This document shows, in pieces, positions 28,762 through 36,058 of a stretch of DNA of 64,000 bases. Origin of the DNA: Streptomyces longhuiensis (lineage in GTDB: Bacteria > Actinomycetota > Actinomycetes > Streptomycetales > Streptomycetaceae); assembly GCF_020616555.1 (NCBI RefSeq), contig NZ_CP085173.1, positions 2,418,001 through 2,482,000 on the forward strand, given 5' to 3'. Each line of letters starts with the position of its first letter. Position 1 is the stretch's first letter. The translations under genes were made by a program, and so were the position numbers. Under the pieces are notes generated by a model, which saw nothing but the letters and a program-made list of their open reading frames with translations, made no database searches and had not been told where the DNA came from.

Positions 28762-29334
28762 TCACTCCCCCTGCTCGGCGTCGCCGCCGTCGAAGCGCTC
28801 GTCCAGCGCCTGGCACACGGCACGGCGGATGTTGCGGTAGCCCGTGCAGCGGCACAGGTGTCCGCTGAGGGCGTCGGCTACGTCAGCCGCGTCGGGCCGC
28901 CGGGGCTGTTCGGTCAGCGCGGTCGCCGTCATCACGAATCCGGGGGTGCAGAAGCCGCACTGCATCCCGTGGCACTCGTGGAACGCCCGCTGCACGGGGG
29001 TGAGCGGGGCGTCCCCGGGGGCGAGGCCCTCGACCGTGCGCAGCTCGGCGCCCGCGCACTGCACCGCCAGCGTCAGGCAGGAGCGCGCCGGCTCGCCGTC
29101 GACGAGGACGGTGCAGGCACCGCAGACGCCGTGCTCGCAGCCGACGTGGGTGCCGGTGAGGCGCAGCCGGTCCCGCAGGAAGTCGCTGAGCAGCAGCCGG
29201 GACTCCACCTGGGCGGTCACGGGCGCGCCGTTGACGGTCAGGCGTATCTCGTGCCAGCCGGAGGGTTCGGCGAGCGGCGGCGGGGCGGCGTGGATGGCCG
29301 TCGCCGGGTCGGGGGTGGCGAGGTCGGTGGTCAT
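28762..29334 (-). CDS. Molybdenum hydroxylase 2Fe-2S small subunit
   Basis: An electron-transfer subunit (190 aa) with two 2Fe-2S clusters. The plant-type cluster motif is GCEHGVCGACTVLVDG plus a downstream Cys, and the second cluster is CGFCTPGFVMTA with CRCTGYRNIRRAV. The spacing is that of CoxS/XdhA-type subunits. It overlaps the medium-subunit stop by 4 nt and abuts the large subunit, so the order M-S-L-G forms one operon read from the promoter near 30.24 kb. Confidence 0.95.
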   Translation of the reverse strand: MTTDLATPDPATAIHAAPPPLAEPSGWHEIRLTVNGAPVTAQVESRLLLSDFLRDRLRLTGTHVGCEHGVCGACTVLVDGEPARSCLTLAVQCAGAELRTVEGLAPGDAPLTPVQRAFHECHGMQCGFCTPGFVMTATALTEQPRRPDAADVADALSGHLCRCTGYRNIRRAVCQALDERFDGGDAEQGE

Positions 29335-30200
29335 GAGCAGCGCTCCCAGGCGAGGGTGCAGGCACGGACGAGGAGGTGGGCGGCGGCCTCGCGGCGGTAG
29401 GCGGCCGTGGCGTGGACGTCGTCGGCGGGCGTCAGGCCGGCGAGCGCGGCGGACGCGGCCGCGTCGAGGGCCGCCGCTCCCGCGTCGGTCCCGGTCAGCG
29501 CCTCCTCGACGGCGGGCAGGCGGACGGGGACGGGGCCCGCGCCGCAGAAGACCGCGCGGGCGGCGGCGACCGTGCGCCGGTCCGGCGCCCGGCGCAGGGT
29601 GACCGCGACACCGAGGGTGGCGAAGTCGCCATGTCTGCGGGCGAGTTCCTCGAAGGCCCAGCCGTCACCGGCCCGTGGCGGCAGGACGACCTCGGTGAGG
29701 AGCTCGTCCGGAGCCACGGCGGTCTGGAAGGTGGCCACGAAGAAGTCGGCGGCGCCGACGGTACGCGTGCCGCCGGGTCCGGCGATCACGAAGCGGGCGT
29801 CGAGGGCGAGCGCGGCGGCCGGCAGTTCGGCGGCGGGGTCGTGGTGCGCGAGGCTGCCGCAGACCGTGCCGCGGTGGCGGATCTGCGGGTGCCCGATGCG
29901 CCGGATCGCCGCCGCGAGCAGGGGCCACCCGTCGCGCACCGCGGGGTCGTCCGCGGCCCGGGACTGACGGACGGCGGCGCCGATGTGCAGGGCGCCCGAC
30001 GCGTCGGCGTACAGGCGGTCGAGGCCGGGGACCCGCGTGATGTCGACGAGCAGCCCCGGGCGGGCGAGGCGCATGCTGAGCATGGGGATCAGGGACTGGC
30101 CGCCGGCCAGGACCTTGGCCTCCCGCTCCTCGTCGGCGAGGAGGGCGAGTACCTCGCCGACGCTGCCTGGAGCGCTGTAGTCAAAGGGTGTCGGTTTCAA
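29331..30200 (-). CDS. Molybdenum hydroxylase FAD-binding medium subunit
   Basis: The flavin subunit (289 aa from TTG 30200) that passes electrons from the 2Fe-2S subunit to the acceptor. FAD-binding signatures are AGGQSLIPML near residue 40 and the HRGTVCGSLAHHDPAAELP loop. Homologues begin KPxPFDY, so the TTG at 30200, preceded by GGTGGAAG, fits best. The in-frame ATG at 30233 would add 11 residues and have no ribosome site, although a TTAGAT hexamer just before it would allow a leaderless message. It is the first gene of the M-S-L-CoxG operon. Confidence 0.9.
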   Translation of the reverse strand: MKPTPFDYSAPGSVGEVLALLADEEREAKVLAGGQSLIPMLSMRLARPGLLVDITRVPGLDRLYADASGALHIGAAVRQSRAADDPAVRDGWPLLAAAIRRIGHPQIRHRGTVCGSLAHHDPAAELPAAALALDARFVIAGPGGTRTVGAADFFVATFQTAVAPDELLTEVVLPPRAGDGWAFEELARRHGDFATLGVAVTLRRAPDRRTVAAARAVFCGAGPVPVRLPAVEEALTGTDAGAAALDAAASAALAGLTPADDVHATAAYRREAAAHLLVRACTLAWERCS

Positions 30201-30235
30201 CCGGCTTCCACCAGGCCTCTCGGGTCGACGCATCT

Positions 30236-30258
30236 ATCTAATGCCTAAAATGATTTAC
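30236..30258. promoter_or_regulatory. Predicted operator in the divergent promoter of the molybdenum hydroxylase and XdhC genes
   Basis: ATCTAA at 30236-30241 and AATGATTTAC at 30249-30258 lie in an A+T-rich patch between the divergent genes. The divergent promoter at 34309-34330 has ATCTAA followed by AATGATTAAC at nearly the same spacing (start-to-start 13 here, 12 there). The shared layout suggests one regulator for both. This is inference from similarity only. Confidence 0.5.
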
Positions 30259-30317
30259 ACTAAAGTTTCTTCTTGGCAAGAGGGTGCAGCCGATTCGATG
30301 TGCTCGAGGTGAGCGAC

Positions 30318-31412
30318 ATGCGACACGTGATCGACCAGGCAGCCGCGTGGCAGGCCTCCGCGACCCGCTTCGCGATGGCGACGGTCGTCGGCACCTGGGG
30401 CTCCGCCCCGCACGCCGCCGGTACGTCGATGCTGGTCGCCGAGGACGGCCGCGTCGTCGGCAGCGTCTCCGGCGGCTGCGTGGAGGCCGCGGTGTGCGCG
30501 GTCGCGGAGGACGTCCTCGCCGGTGCGGGGCCCGCCCGCGAGACGTACGGGGTCAGCGACGACGACGCGTTCTCGGTGGGCCTGACCTGCGGCGGAACCA
30601 TTGAGGTGCTGGTACGCGAGGTCACCGGCGACGCACCGCTCGCCCGGGTGGCCGCCGACCTCGCGGCCCATGTCCCGGTGGCACTGGTGACGCCGGTGGA
30701 GGGCGGGCCGGGAAGCCTCGCCACGGGCGCGTCCGGGGTGAGCGGGACACTCGGCGACGCACGGCTCGACCGGGCCGCGGCCCTGGCCGCCGAAGCGCTG
30801 CTCGCCCGCGGCACGAGCGGCCTCGTACGGGTCGGCGAGCCGGGCCCTGACTCGTCGTGCGCGCCCGAGCGGGAACTGTTCGTGCAGGCCTTCGGGGTAC
30901 CGCCCCACCTCCTGGTGTGCGGCGCGGTCGAGTTCGCGCGCCCCCTCGTGCGGATCGGAGCTCTGCTCGGACACCGGGTGACCGTGTGCGACGCCCGCCC
31001 GGCCTTCGCGACGGCCGCTCGTTTCCCGGACGCGCACGAGGTCGTCGTGGACTGGCCGCACCGTTGGTTCGCGGCCCATGAGGACCAGGTGAACGCGGCC
31101 ACGGCCGTGTGCGTGCTGACCCATGACGCCAAGTTCGACGTGCCCCTGCTGGAGTTGGCGCTGCGCAGCAGGGCCGGGTACGTGGGCGCCATGGGCAGCC
31201 GGCGCACGCACGAGGACCGGCTGGCACGGCTGCGGGCCGCGGGGCTCGGCGAGGCCGAACTGGCGCGGCTGCGCTCACCGATCGGCCTCGATCTCGGCGG
31301 GCGCGGGCCCGAGGAGACGGCCGTGTCCATCGCGGCGGAGCTCATCGCGGTGCGGCGGGGCGGCAGCGGACGGGCGCTGAGCGGCCTCGCGGGGCCGGTG
31401 CACGCGTCATGA
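30318..31412 (+). CDS. XdhC family molybdenum cofactor insertion/sulfuration protein
   Basis: A chaperone-type protein (364 aa) that binds the molybdenum cofactor and promotes its sulfuration and insertion into xanthine dehydrogenase-type enzymes. The N-terminal XdhC domain shows ATVVGTWGSAPHAAGTSMLV and GSVSGGCVEAAV, and the C-terminal Rossmann domain has HRVTVCDARPAFA and YVGAMGSRRTHEDRLARL. I start at ATG 30318 with GAGGTGAG directly upstream; in-frame starts at 30300 and 30273 exist. It is divergent from the hydroxylase operon that it presumably serves. Confidence 0.9.
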   Translation: MRHVIDQAAAWQASATRFAMATVVGTWGSAPHAAGTSMLVAEDGRVVGSVSGGCVEAAVCAVAEDVLAGAGPARETYGVSDDDAFSVGLTCGGTIEVLVREVTGDAPLARVAADLAAHVPVALVTPVEGGPGSLATGASGVSGTLGDARLDRAAALAAEALLARGTSGLVRVGEPGPDSSCAPERELFVQAFGVPPHLLVCGAVEFARPLVRIGALLGHRVTVCDARPAFATAARFPDAHEVVVDWPHRWFAAHEDQVNAATAVCVLTHDAKFDVPLLELALRSRAGYVGAMGSRRTHEDRLARLRAAGLGEAELARLRSPIGLDLGGRGPEETAVSIAAELIAVRRGGSGRALSGLAGPVHAS

Positions 31413-31417
31413 GCCAC

Positions 31418-31503
31418 TTTTGAACGGGCGTTTTTGAACGGCTGTATTCGAACGCACCCCGCGAGGGCGCGCCGGAAGGGCGCCGGAAGGGCGCCGGAAG
31501 GGC
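31418..31503. repeat. Two short direct-repeat clusters between xdhC and the TetR-MarR gene
   Basis: TTTTGAACGG occurs at 31418-31427 and 31432-31441, and a variant TATTCGAACG at 31445-31454. The 11-bp unit GCCGGAAGGGC then repeats three times without interruption at 31471-31503. The 212-nt interval 31413-31624 has no gene. Confidence 0.6.
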
Positions 31504-31599
31504 CGGACGGGCCGGCGAGTGACGGCGGCCCGGGCGACACGGCGGCGACGGCGGCCCGGGCGGGACGCCGTCGTACGACCGGCCCGAACACCCCATTTC

Positions 31600-31612
31600 T
31601 GAACACTCGTTT
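31600..31612 (+). promoter_or_regulatory. Possible operator/promoter element of the TetR-MarR gene
   Basis: TGAACACTCGTTT here matches TGAACGGGCGTTT at 31421-31433 (pattern TGAAC-N3-CGTTT). It overlaps TTTAAT, a possible -10 box placed so that transcription would begin at or next to the GTG at 31625. TetR-type proteins usually bind near their own start, so autoregulation is plausible. Confidence 0.35.
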
Positions 31613-31624
31613 AATCTGAGGCAC

Positions 31625-32740
31625 GTGGACGCAGAGCACAGCACCCCGGACCGGACCGCCCCCGAGCCCCGCCGCGGCCGCTCCCACGACCCCGAGGGGC
31701 GCCGCAGCGCCGTCCTCGATGCGGCGCGGCGGCTGTTCGCCGCCCAGGGCTACAAAGGGGTGGGCATCCGGGCCATCGCGGCCGAGGCGGGGGTCACGCC
31801 CGGCCTGGTCATGGCGTACTTCGGCTCGAAGGACGGGCTGTTCCGCGAGGTCGTCGGCGGCGGGACCGGTGTCACCGAGGGCGTGCTCGACGACCCCTCG
31901 GTCGGCCGCGAGGAGCTGCCGGGGGCACTCGCCCACGACTATCTCGACCGCTGGGACCGGCTCCCCGCGCACGACCCCTGGCCGGCGCTGATCCGCTCGG
32001 GGCTCAGCCATCCCCCCAGCGCCGAGCTGCTGTCCACGATCCTCGACCGCCAGGTGAGCGAGCCACTGCGGAGCGTGCTCGGGGACTCCGACGCGGCGGA
32101 CGCCCGCATCGCCATGATCCGCAGCGTTCTCTTCGGCGTGATCATGGAACGCTATCTGTTCGCCCATGAGCCGGCGAGGTCGGTGCCCACGGAGACGCTG
32201 GAACCTGTGCTCACGGACGTGCTGACGGCCGCGCTGACCGGGCGGGTCCCGGCGCCGGACCCCGCGGCGGCGCACCGGCCGCCCCCACGCGAGGCCCCCG
32301 GCGCTTCGGGGCCGGCCGTCTTCGCCGCGCTCAACGAGTGCACCGCCCGCTACCGGACCCTGATCGGGCGGGTCGTGAAGCGGCACGGCATCAGCCTGGC
32401 CGCCTTCGAGGTGCTGGCGGCCCTGCACGCCGTGGGAGCGCCCTACCGGCGCACCATGGGTGAGATCGCGGCGGCCGGCGCGGTCAGCGCGGGCGGCGTC
32501 ACCCAGCACGCCGACCGTCTCGTCGAGGCCGGCCTCATCGAGCGCGAACGGGACGGCCAGGACCGCCGCATCGTCCATCTCCGGCTGACCCCGGCCGGGG
32601 TCGACCTGGTCGGCCGCATGTCCGAGGAACGTCGTACGCACGAACGGGAGCTGCTCGCGGGCCTCGTACCCGGCGAGCAGCGCCAACTCGCCGCGCTTCT
32701 GGGTGGCTTGGGACGATCGATGGCGGACGGACAGAACTGA
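31625..32740 (+). CDS. TetR-MarR fusion transcriptional regulator
   Basis: A single 371-residue frame joins two complete regulators. Residues 26-75 are a TetR helix-turn-helix (VLDAARRLFAAQGYKGVGIRAIAAEAGVTPGLVMAYFGSKDGLF), followed by a helical TetR ligand domain to about 205. A Pro/Ala linker (206-231) leads to a MarR domain at 232-365 with FEVLAALHAVG, SAGGVTQHADRLVEAGLIERERDGQDRR and a C-terminal dimerisation helix. The MarR half is similar to the separate MarR protein encoded at 25085-25621. No stop or frameshift lies between the parts and the codon use is uniform. The start GTG 31625 has little ribosome-site sequence, in keeping with a possible leaderless message. It sits between the molybdenum hydroxylase and oxygenase gene groups. 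Confidence 0.9.
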   Translation: MDAEHSTPDRTAPEPRRGRSHDPEGRRSAVLDAARRLFAAQGYKGVGIRAIAAEAGVTPGLVMAYFGSKDGLFREVVGGGTGVTEGVLDDPSVGREELPGALAHDYLDRWDRLPAHDPWPALIRSGLSHPPSAELLSTILDRQVSEPLRSVLGDSDAADARIAMIRSVLFGVIMERYLFAHEPARSVPTETLEPVLTDVLTAALTGRVPAPDPAAAHRPPPREAPGASGPAVFAALNECTARYRTLIGRVVKRHGISLAAFEVLAALHAVGAPYRRTMGEIAAAGAVSAGGVTQHADRLVEAGLIERERDGQDRRIVHLRLTPAGVDLVGRMSEERRTHERELLAGLVPGEQRQLAALLGGLGRSMADGQN

Positions 32741-32885
32741 AACGGCAGCACCGCCGCGCAGACGACGGACCTGCGCCCGTCCCGGCCGACGCCACCGCCT
32801 CCACCGACGCCACGGGGAACACGAACGGCGCCGGCCCCCTCGCACCCCCCGCGCGAGAGACCGGCGCCGAACACGCGCACCACCG

Positions 32886-34250
32886 TCAGGAGTTGAGCTC
32901 CTCCAGCGTCCTGCCCTTCGTCTCCACCGCGAACAGCGCGATCACCGCACCCACCGCGGCGACCGCGGCGAGCTGGGCGAAGACGAGCGTGAGGCTGCCG
33001 CCCCCGCCGATGATCGCGCCGACCGTGATCGGGCCCAGGATGACGCCGAGGCGGTTCCACAGACCGCCGAACGCGGCGCCCTTGGCACGGTTGCGCGTCG
33101 GGTACAGCTCGGGTGAGTAGAGGTAGAGGCCCGCGTTGATCGCGTAGACGAAGAACGTCGTACAGGAGGCGAAGATCGCGACCTGGCCGCCCGACGTCAC
33201 ACCGACCAGGGCGAGCGTCGCCAGGGTGAACGTGGTGCCGCCGAGCGCGGCCACGAGGGCGGGGCGCCGGCCCACGCGGTCGATGACGAGGGCGACGGCG
33301 AGGGTGCCGAGGAGTCCCGTCACATTGCTGAGCAGCGTGTAGACGAGCGCGGTGGTCAGGTCGAGCCCGAAGTTCTTGGTGTAGAGCGACGGCAGCCAGG
33401 TGGAGATGCCGTGGTTGACGTAGTACGCGACGAACCAGAGCCCGGAGACGACGGTCGTGCGGCGCAGGTAGCGGCCGGTGAACAGCTCGCGCAGGCGGCC
33501 CCGGGAGGTCTCCTCCGACCGGTCCGCGGCCGGTTGCGGCAGGGGTTCCCCGGTGGCCGCGGCGACCTCCGCCTCGATCCGCGCGATGGCCTGCTCGGCC
33601 TCCTCGGTGCGGCCCTGGGAGAGCAGCCAGCGGGGCGACTCGGCGACGTGCTTGGGCAGGGCGACGGCGAGCAGGACGGGCAGGGCGCCGATCACGAACA
33701 TCGCGCGCCAGCCGAGGTTCGGCACCACCCACACCGCGACGAGAGTGGCCGCGGCCAGACCGGCCGGGAAGATCATCTCGTAGATCAGGACGAAGCGTCC
33801 GCGTTTGTCGGAGCGGGCGATCTCGTTGATGTACGTGGCCGCCACGGGGACGACGCCGCCGATGCCCAGGCCCTGGACGAAGCGGAAGAGCGAGAAGAGC
33901 TCGATGCCGTTCGAGAAGGCCACGGCGAGGCTCCCGAGCGCGGTGACGGCGACGCCGAGGGCCACGGTCCGCACCCGGCCGATCCGGTCGCCCAGCCAGC
34001 CGGCGACCAGGGCGCCCAGGAGCATGCCCACGGAGCCGGTGGTGACCGCGAAGGTGGCCTGGCCCGTGGTCAGGTGCCAGTCCTTGATCAGGACGGGCAG
34101 CGCGGACGCGGCAAGGAGCTGGTCGAACGCCTCGAAGAACGTGACGGCGCCGATCAGGAACCGGACCTTCACGTGCCAGCGGGATTGCGGGAGTCGTTCG
34201 AGCCGGGCTGCTATCGAGCCGAGGCCTGGCTTGCCGGCCACAGTCGTCAT
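32886..34250 (-). CDS. MFS transporter, sugar porter / aromatic acid:H+ symporter-like
   Basis: A 12-helix major facilitator protein (454 aa). It has the loop motif GWLGDRIGRVRT between helices 2 and 3, the VPVAATYINEIARSDKRGRF segment, VESPRWLL-like AESPRWLLSQGR after helix 6, the second-half DRVGRRP motif and the C-terminal ETKGRTLEEL of sugar-porter-type carriers. The start ATG 34250 has an AAGGA site. It is divergent from the oxygenase operon over a 299-nt regulatory region and is probably the uptake system for the compound degraded, though export cannot be excluded. Confidence 0.88.
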   Translation of the reverse strand: MTTVAGKPGLGSIAARLERLPQSRWHVKVRFLIGAVTFFEAFDQLLAASALPVLIKDWHLTTGQATFAVTTGSVGMLLGALVAGWLGDRIGRVRTVALGVAVTALGSLAVAFSNGIELFSLFRFVQGLGIGGVVPVAATYINEIARSDKRGRFVLIYEMIFPAGLAAATLVAVWVVPNLGWRAMFVIGALPVLLAVALPKHVAESPRWLLSQGRTEEAEQAIARIEAEVAAATGEPLPQPAADRSEETSRGRLRELFTGRYLRRTTVVSGLWFVAYYVNHGISTWLPSLYTKNFGLDLTTALVYTLLSNVTGLLGTLAVALVIDRVGRRPALVAALGGTTFTLATLALVGVTSGGQVAIFASCTTFFVYAINAGLYLYSPELYPTRNRAKGAAFGGLWNRLGVILGPITVGAIIGGGGSLTLVFAQLAAVAAVGAVIALFAVETKGRTLEELNS

Positions 34251-34308
34251 GAGGGGGTCCTTCCGCGACAACGCGAACAGAGGAGTTGCGCAGACACTAA
34301 GAGCACTT

Positions 34309-34339
34309 ATCTAAGCGGTCAATGATTAACGGCTTAGAT
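34309..34339. promoter_or_regulatory. Inverted-repeat operator in the MFS / oxygenase operon divergent promoter
   Basis: ATCTAAGC at 34309-34316 is the exact reverse complement of GCTTAGAT at 34332-34339, giving centres 23 bp apart, about two helical turns. The AATGATTAAC block shared with the molybdenum hydroxylase promoter lies between the arms. The 34251-34549 region is otherwise gene-free. Confidence 0.55.
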
Positions 34340-34350
34340 ACATCGGAAGT
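34337..34350. promoter_or_regulatory. GATACATCGG element shared with the FadR-type regulator promoter
   Basis: GATACATCGGAAGT here matches GATACATCGGAGGT at 46030-46043 in 13 of 14 positions. The second copy lies in the leader of the FadR-family gene. A common binding site for that regulator is a reasonable guess. Confidence 0.35.
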
Positions 34351-34430
34351 GACCTCACCGTCACCCTCACGTAACCCACCTCGGACAGCGTCGCGCGACG
34401 ACTTCGCCGCAGGGTCTTGCGGGAAAATAG

Positions 34431-34444
34431 TTAAGCGCTTAGAT
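34431..34444. promoter_or_regulatory. Third CTTAGAT operator copy, palindromic
   Basis: TTAAGCGCTTAGAT contains the perfect 10-bp palindrome TAAGCGCTTA, that is, two inverted half-sites of the GCTTAGAT type placed next to each other. It is 106 nt before the aldehyde dehydrogenase start. Confidence 0.5.
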
Positions 34445-34549
34445 TTCTAGCACTGAGCAAGCCGATGGACGCAGCCAACGTGAGCGAGCGCCTCGGTGAG
34501 CCCAACTCCCCCGCACCCGTTGGCCGTAGACCGCCTGGAGGTCCCGCCC

Positions 34550-36034
34550 GTGCCTCACCACCCCACCGACATCCTGATCGCGGGCCAGTGGCGACGCGGC
34601 GCGGGCGAGCCGGTCGAGACCGTCGACCCGGCGACCGGAGAAGTGCTCGCCACCGTCCACTCCGCGTCCGCGGACGAGGTCGACGAGGCCGCTCGGGCCG
34701 CCGCGCTCGCCGTGGCCGACCCGGCCTGGCGCGATCTCCTCCCCCACCAGCGCGCCCGACTCCTCTGCCGCATCGCGGAGTTGACCGAGGAGGCCGCCGA
34801 CAACCTCGCGGCCCTCCAGACCGCCGACACCGGCAAGACCCTCACCGAGACGAAGGCCCTCGCGCTCAGCGCGGCCGGCACCTTCCGGTACATGGCGGCG
34901 GCCCTGGAGACGGCCGAGGAGACCCTCACCCCGTCCCGCGGCGCGTACGTGACGATGAGCGTGTACGAGCCGATCGGTGTCGTCGGCGCGATCAACCCCT
35001 GGAACTCGCCGGTCGCCAGCGACGCGCAGAAGATCGCGCCCGCCCTCGCCGGCGGCAACGCCGTCCTGCTCAAGCCCGCCGCCTGGACCCCGCTGGTCTC
35101 CCTCGCGCTCGGGCGCCTCATCCACCAGGCGCTCGGCGAGCTCGGCCTGCCCACCGCCCTGCTGTCGGTCCTGCCCGGAAGCGGCCGGGTCGTCGGAGAC
35201 GCGATCGTGCACCATCCCCTGGTGGCCAGGATCGGCTTCACCGGCGGCACGGAGACCGGCCGGTCCATCGCGGCGGTGGCGGCCTCGAAGCTGATCCCCG
35301 CCTCCCTCGAACTCGGCGGCAAGTCGCCGACGATCGTGCGCGCGGACGCGGACGTCGAGCAGGCTCTGGCAGGCGTGATGTTCGGGATCTTCTCGTCCAG
35401 CGGCCAGTCCTGCATCGCGGGCTCGCGGCTCTTCGTCGCACGCGAGATCTACGACAGCTTCGTCGGCGAACTCGTCGAGCGGGTGAGCAAGTTGCGCGTC
35501 GGTCCCGGCACGGACCCCGGCACCCAGGTCGGACCGCTGGTCCACCACCGGCACCGGGACTCCGTCGCCGCCCATGTCGATCTGGCCCGCTCCGAGGGCG
35601 CCCGGGTGTTGTGCGGCGGCCGGGCGCCCGAGGGCGACACGTACCGGGACGGCGCGTACTACCTGCCCACCGTCCTCGACGGGCTCCCCAACACCTCACG
35701 GACCTGCCAGGAGGAGATCTTCGGGCCCGTCCTGGTCGCCCTGCCCTACGACGACGAGGACGACCTGGTCCGCCAGGCCAACGACTCCGTCTACGGGCTC
35801 GCCTGCGGGATCTGGACCCGCGACCACCGGGCCGCGTGGCGCCTGGCCCGCCGGATCGAGGCGGGGACGGTCTGGATCAACACGTACAAGCAGTTCAGCG
35901 CGTCCACCCCGTTCAGCGGGATGAAGGACAGCGGTCTCGGTACGGAGAAGGGCCGCGACGCCATCCGCGCCTACCAGCGCCAGAAGTCCCTGTACTGGGG
36001 CACTTCGGACGCGCCCCTGCCCTGGGCCAACTGA
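34550..36034 (+). CDS. NAD(P)+-dependent aldehyde dehydrogenase
   Basis: Oxidises an aldehyde to the acid; in ring-cleavage pathways such enzymes act on muconic semialdehydes. The 494-residue protein has the NPWNSP and LKPA cofactor-binding segments, GFTGGTETGR, general-base Glu254 in LELGGKSP and the catalytic Cys288 in SSGQSCIAGSR, followed by QEEIFGPVL and FSGMKDSGLGTEKG. The start is GTG 34550 with GGAGGT 8 nt upstream; the ORF is open further upstream without a ribosome site. It is the first gene of the long plus-strand catabolic run. Confidence 0.92.
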   Translation: MPHHPTDILIAGQWRRGAGEPVETVDPATGEVLATVHSASADEVDEAARAAALAVADPAWRDLLPHQRARLLCRIAELTEEAADNLAALQTADTGKTLTETKALALSAAGTFRYMAAALETAEETLTPSRGAYVTMSVYEPIGVVGAINPWNSPVASDAQKIAPALAGGNAVLLKPAAWTPLVSLALGRLIHQALGELGLPTALLSVLPGSGRVVGDAIVHHPLVARIGFTGGTETGRSIAAVAASKLIPASLELGGKSPTIVRADADVEQALAGVMFGIFSSSGQSCIAGSRLFVAREIYDSFVGELVERVSKLRVGPGTDPGTQVGPLVHHRHRDSVAAHVDLARSEGARVLCGGRAPEGDTYRDGAYYLPTVLDGLPNTSRTCQEEIFGPVLVALPYDDEDDLVRQANDSVYGLACGIWTRDHRAAWRLARRIEAGTVWINTYKQFSASTPFSGMKDSGLGTEKGRDAIRAYQRQKSLYWGTSDAPLPWAN

Positions 36035-36058
36035 CCGCCCCGTCGTCTGGAGACACTC

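Noticed and set aside
26540..28840. 766-codon plus-strand ORF and 30260-32845 minus-strand 861-codon ORF
   Set aside because: Antisense shadows of the molybdenum hydroxylase large subunit and of XdhC/TetR-MarR respectively.
26345..30200. True aerobic carbon monoxide dehydrogenase
   Set aside because: The active-site loop is YRGAGR and not the Cys-containing CO dehydrogenase sequence, so CO oxidation should not be claimed.
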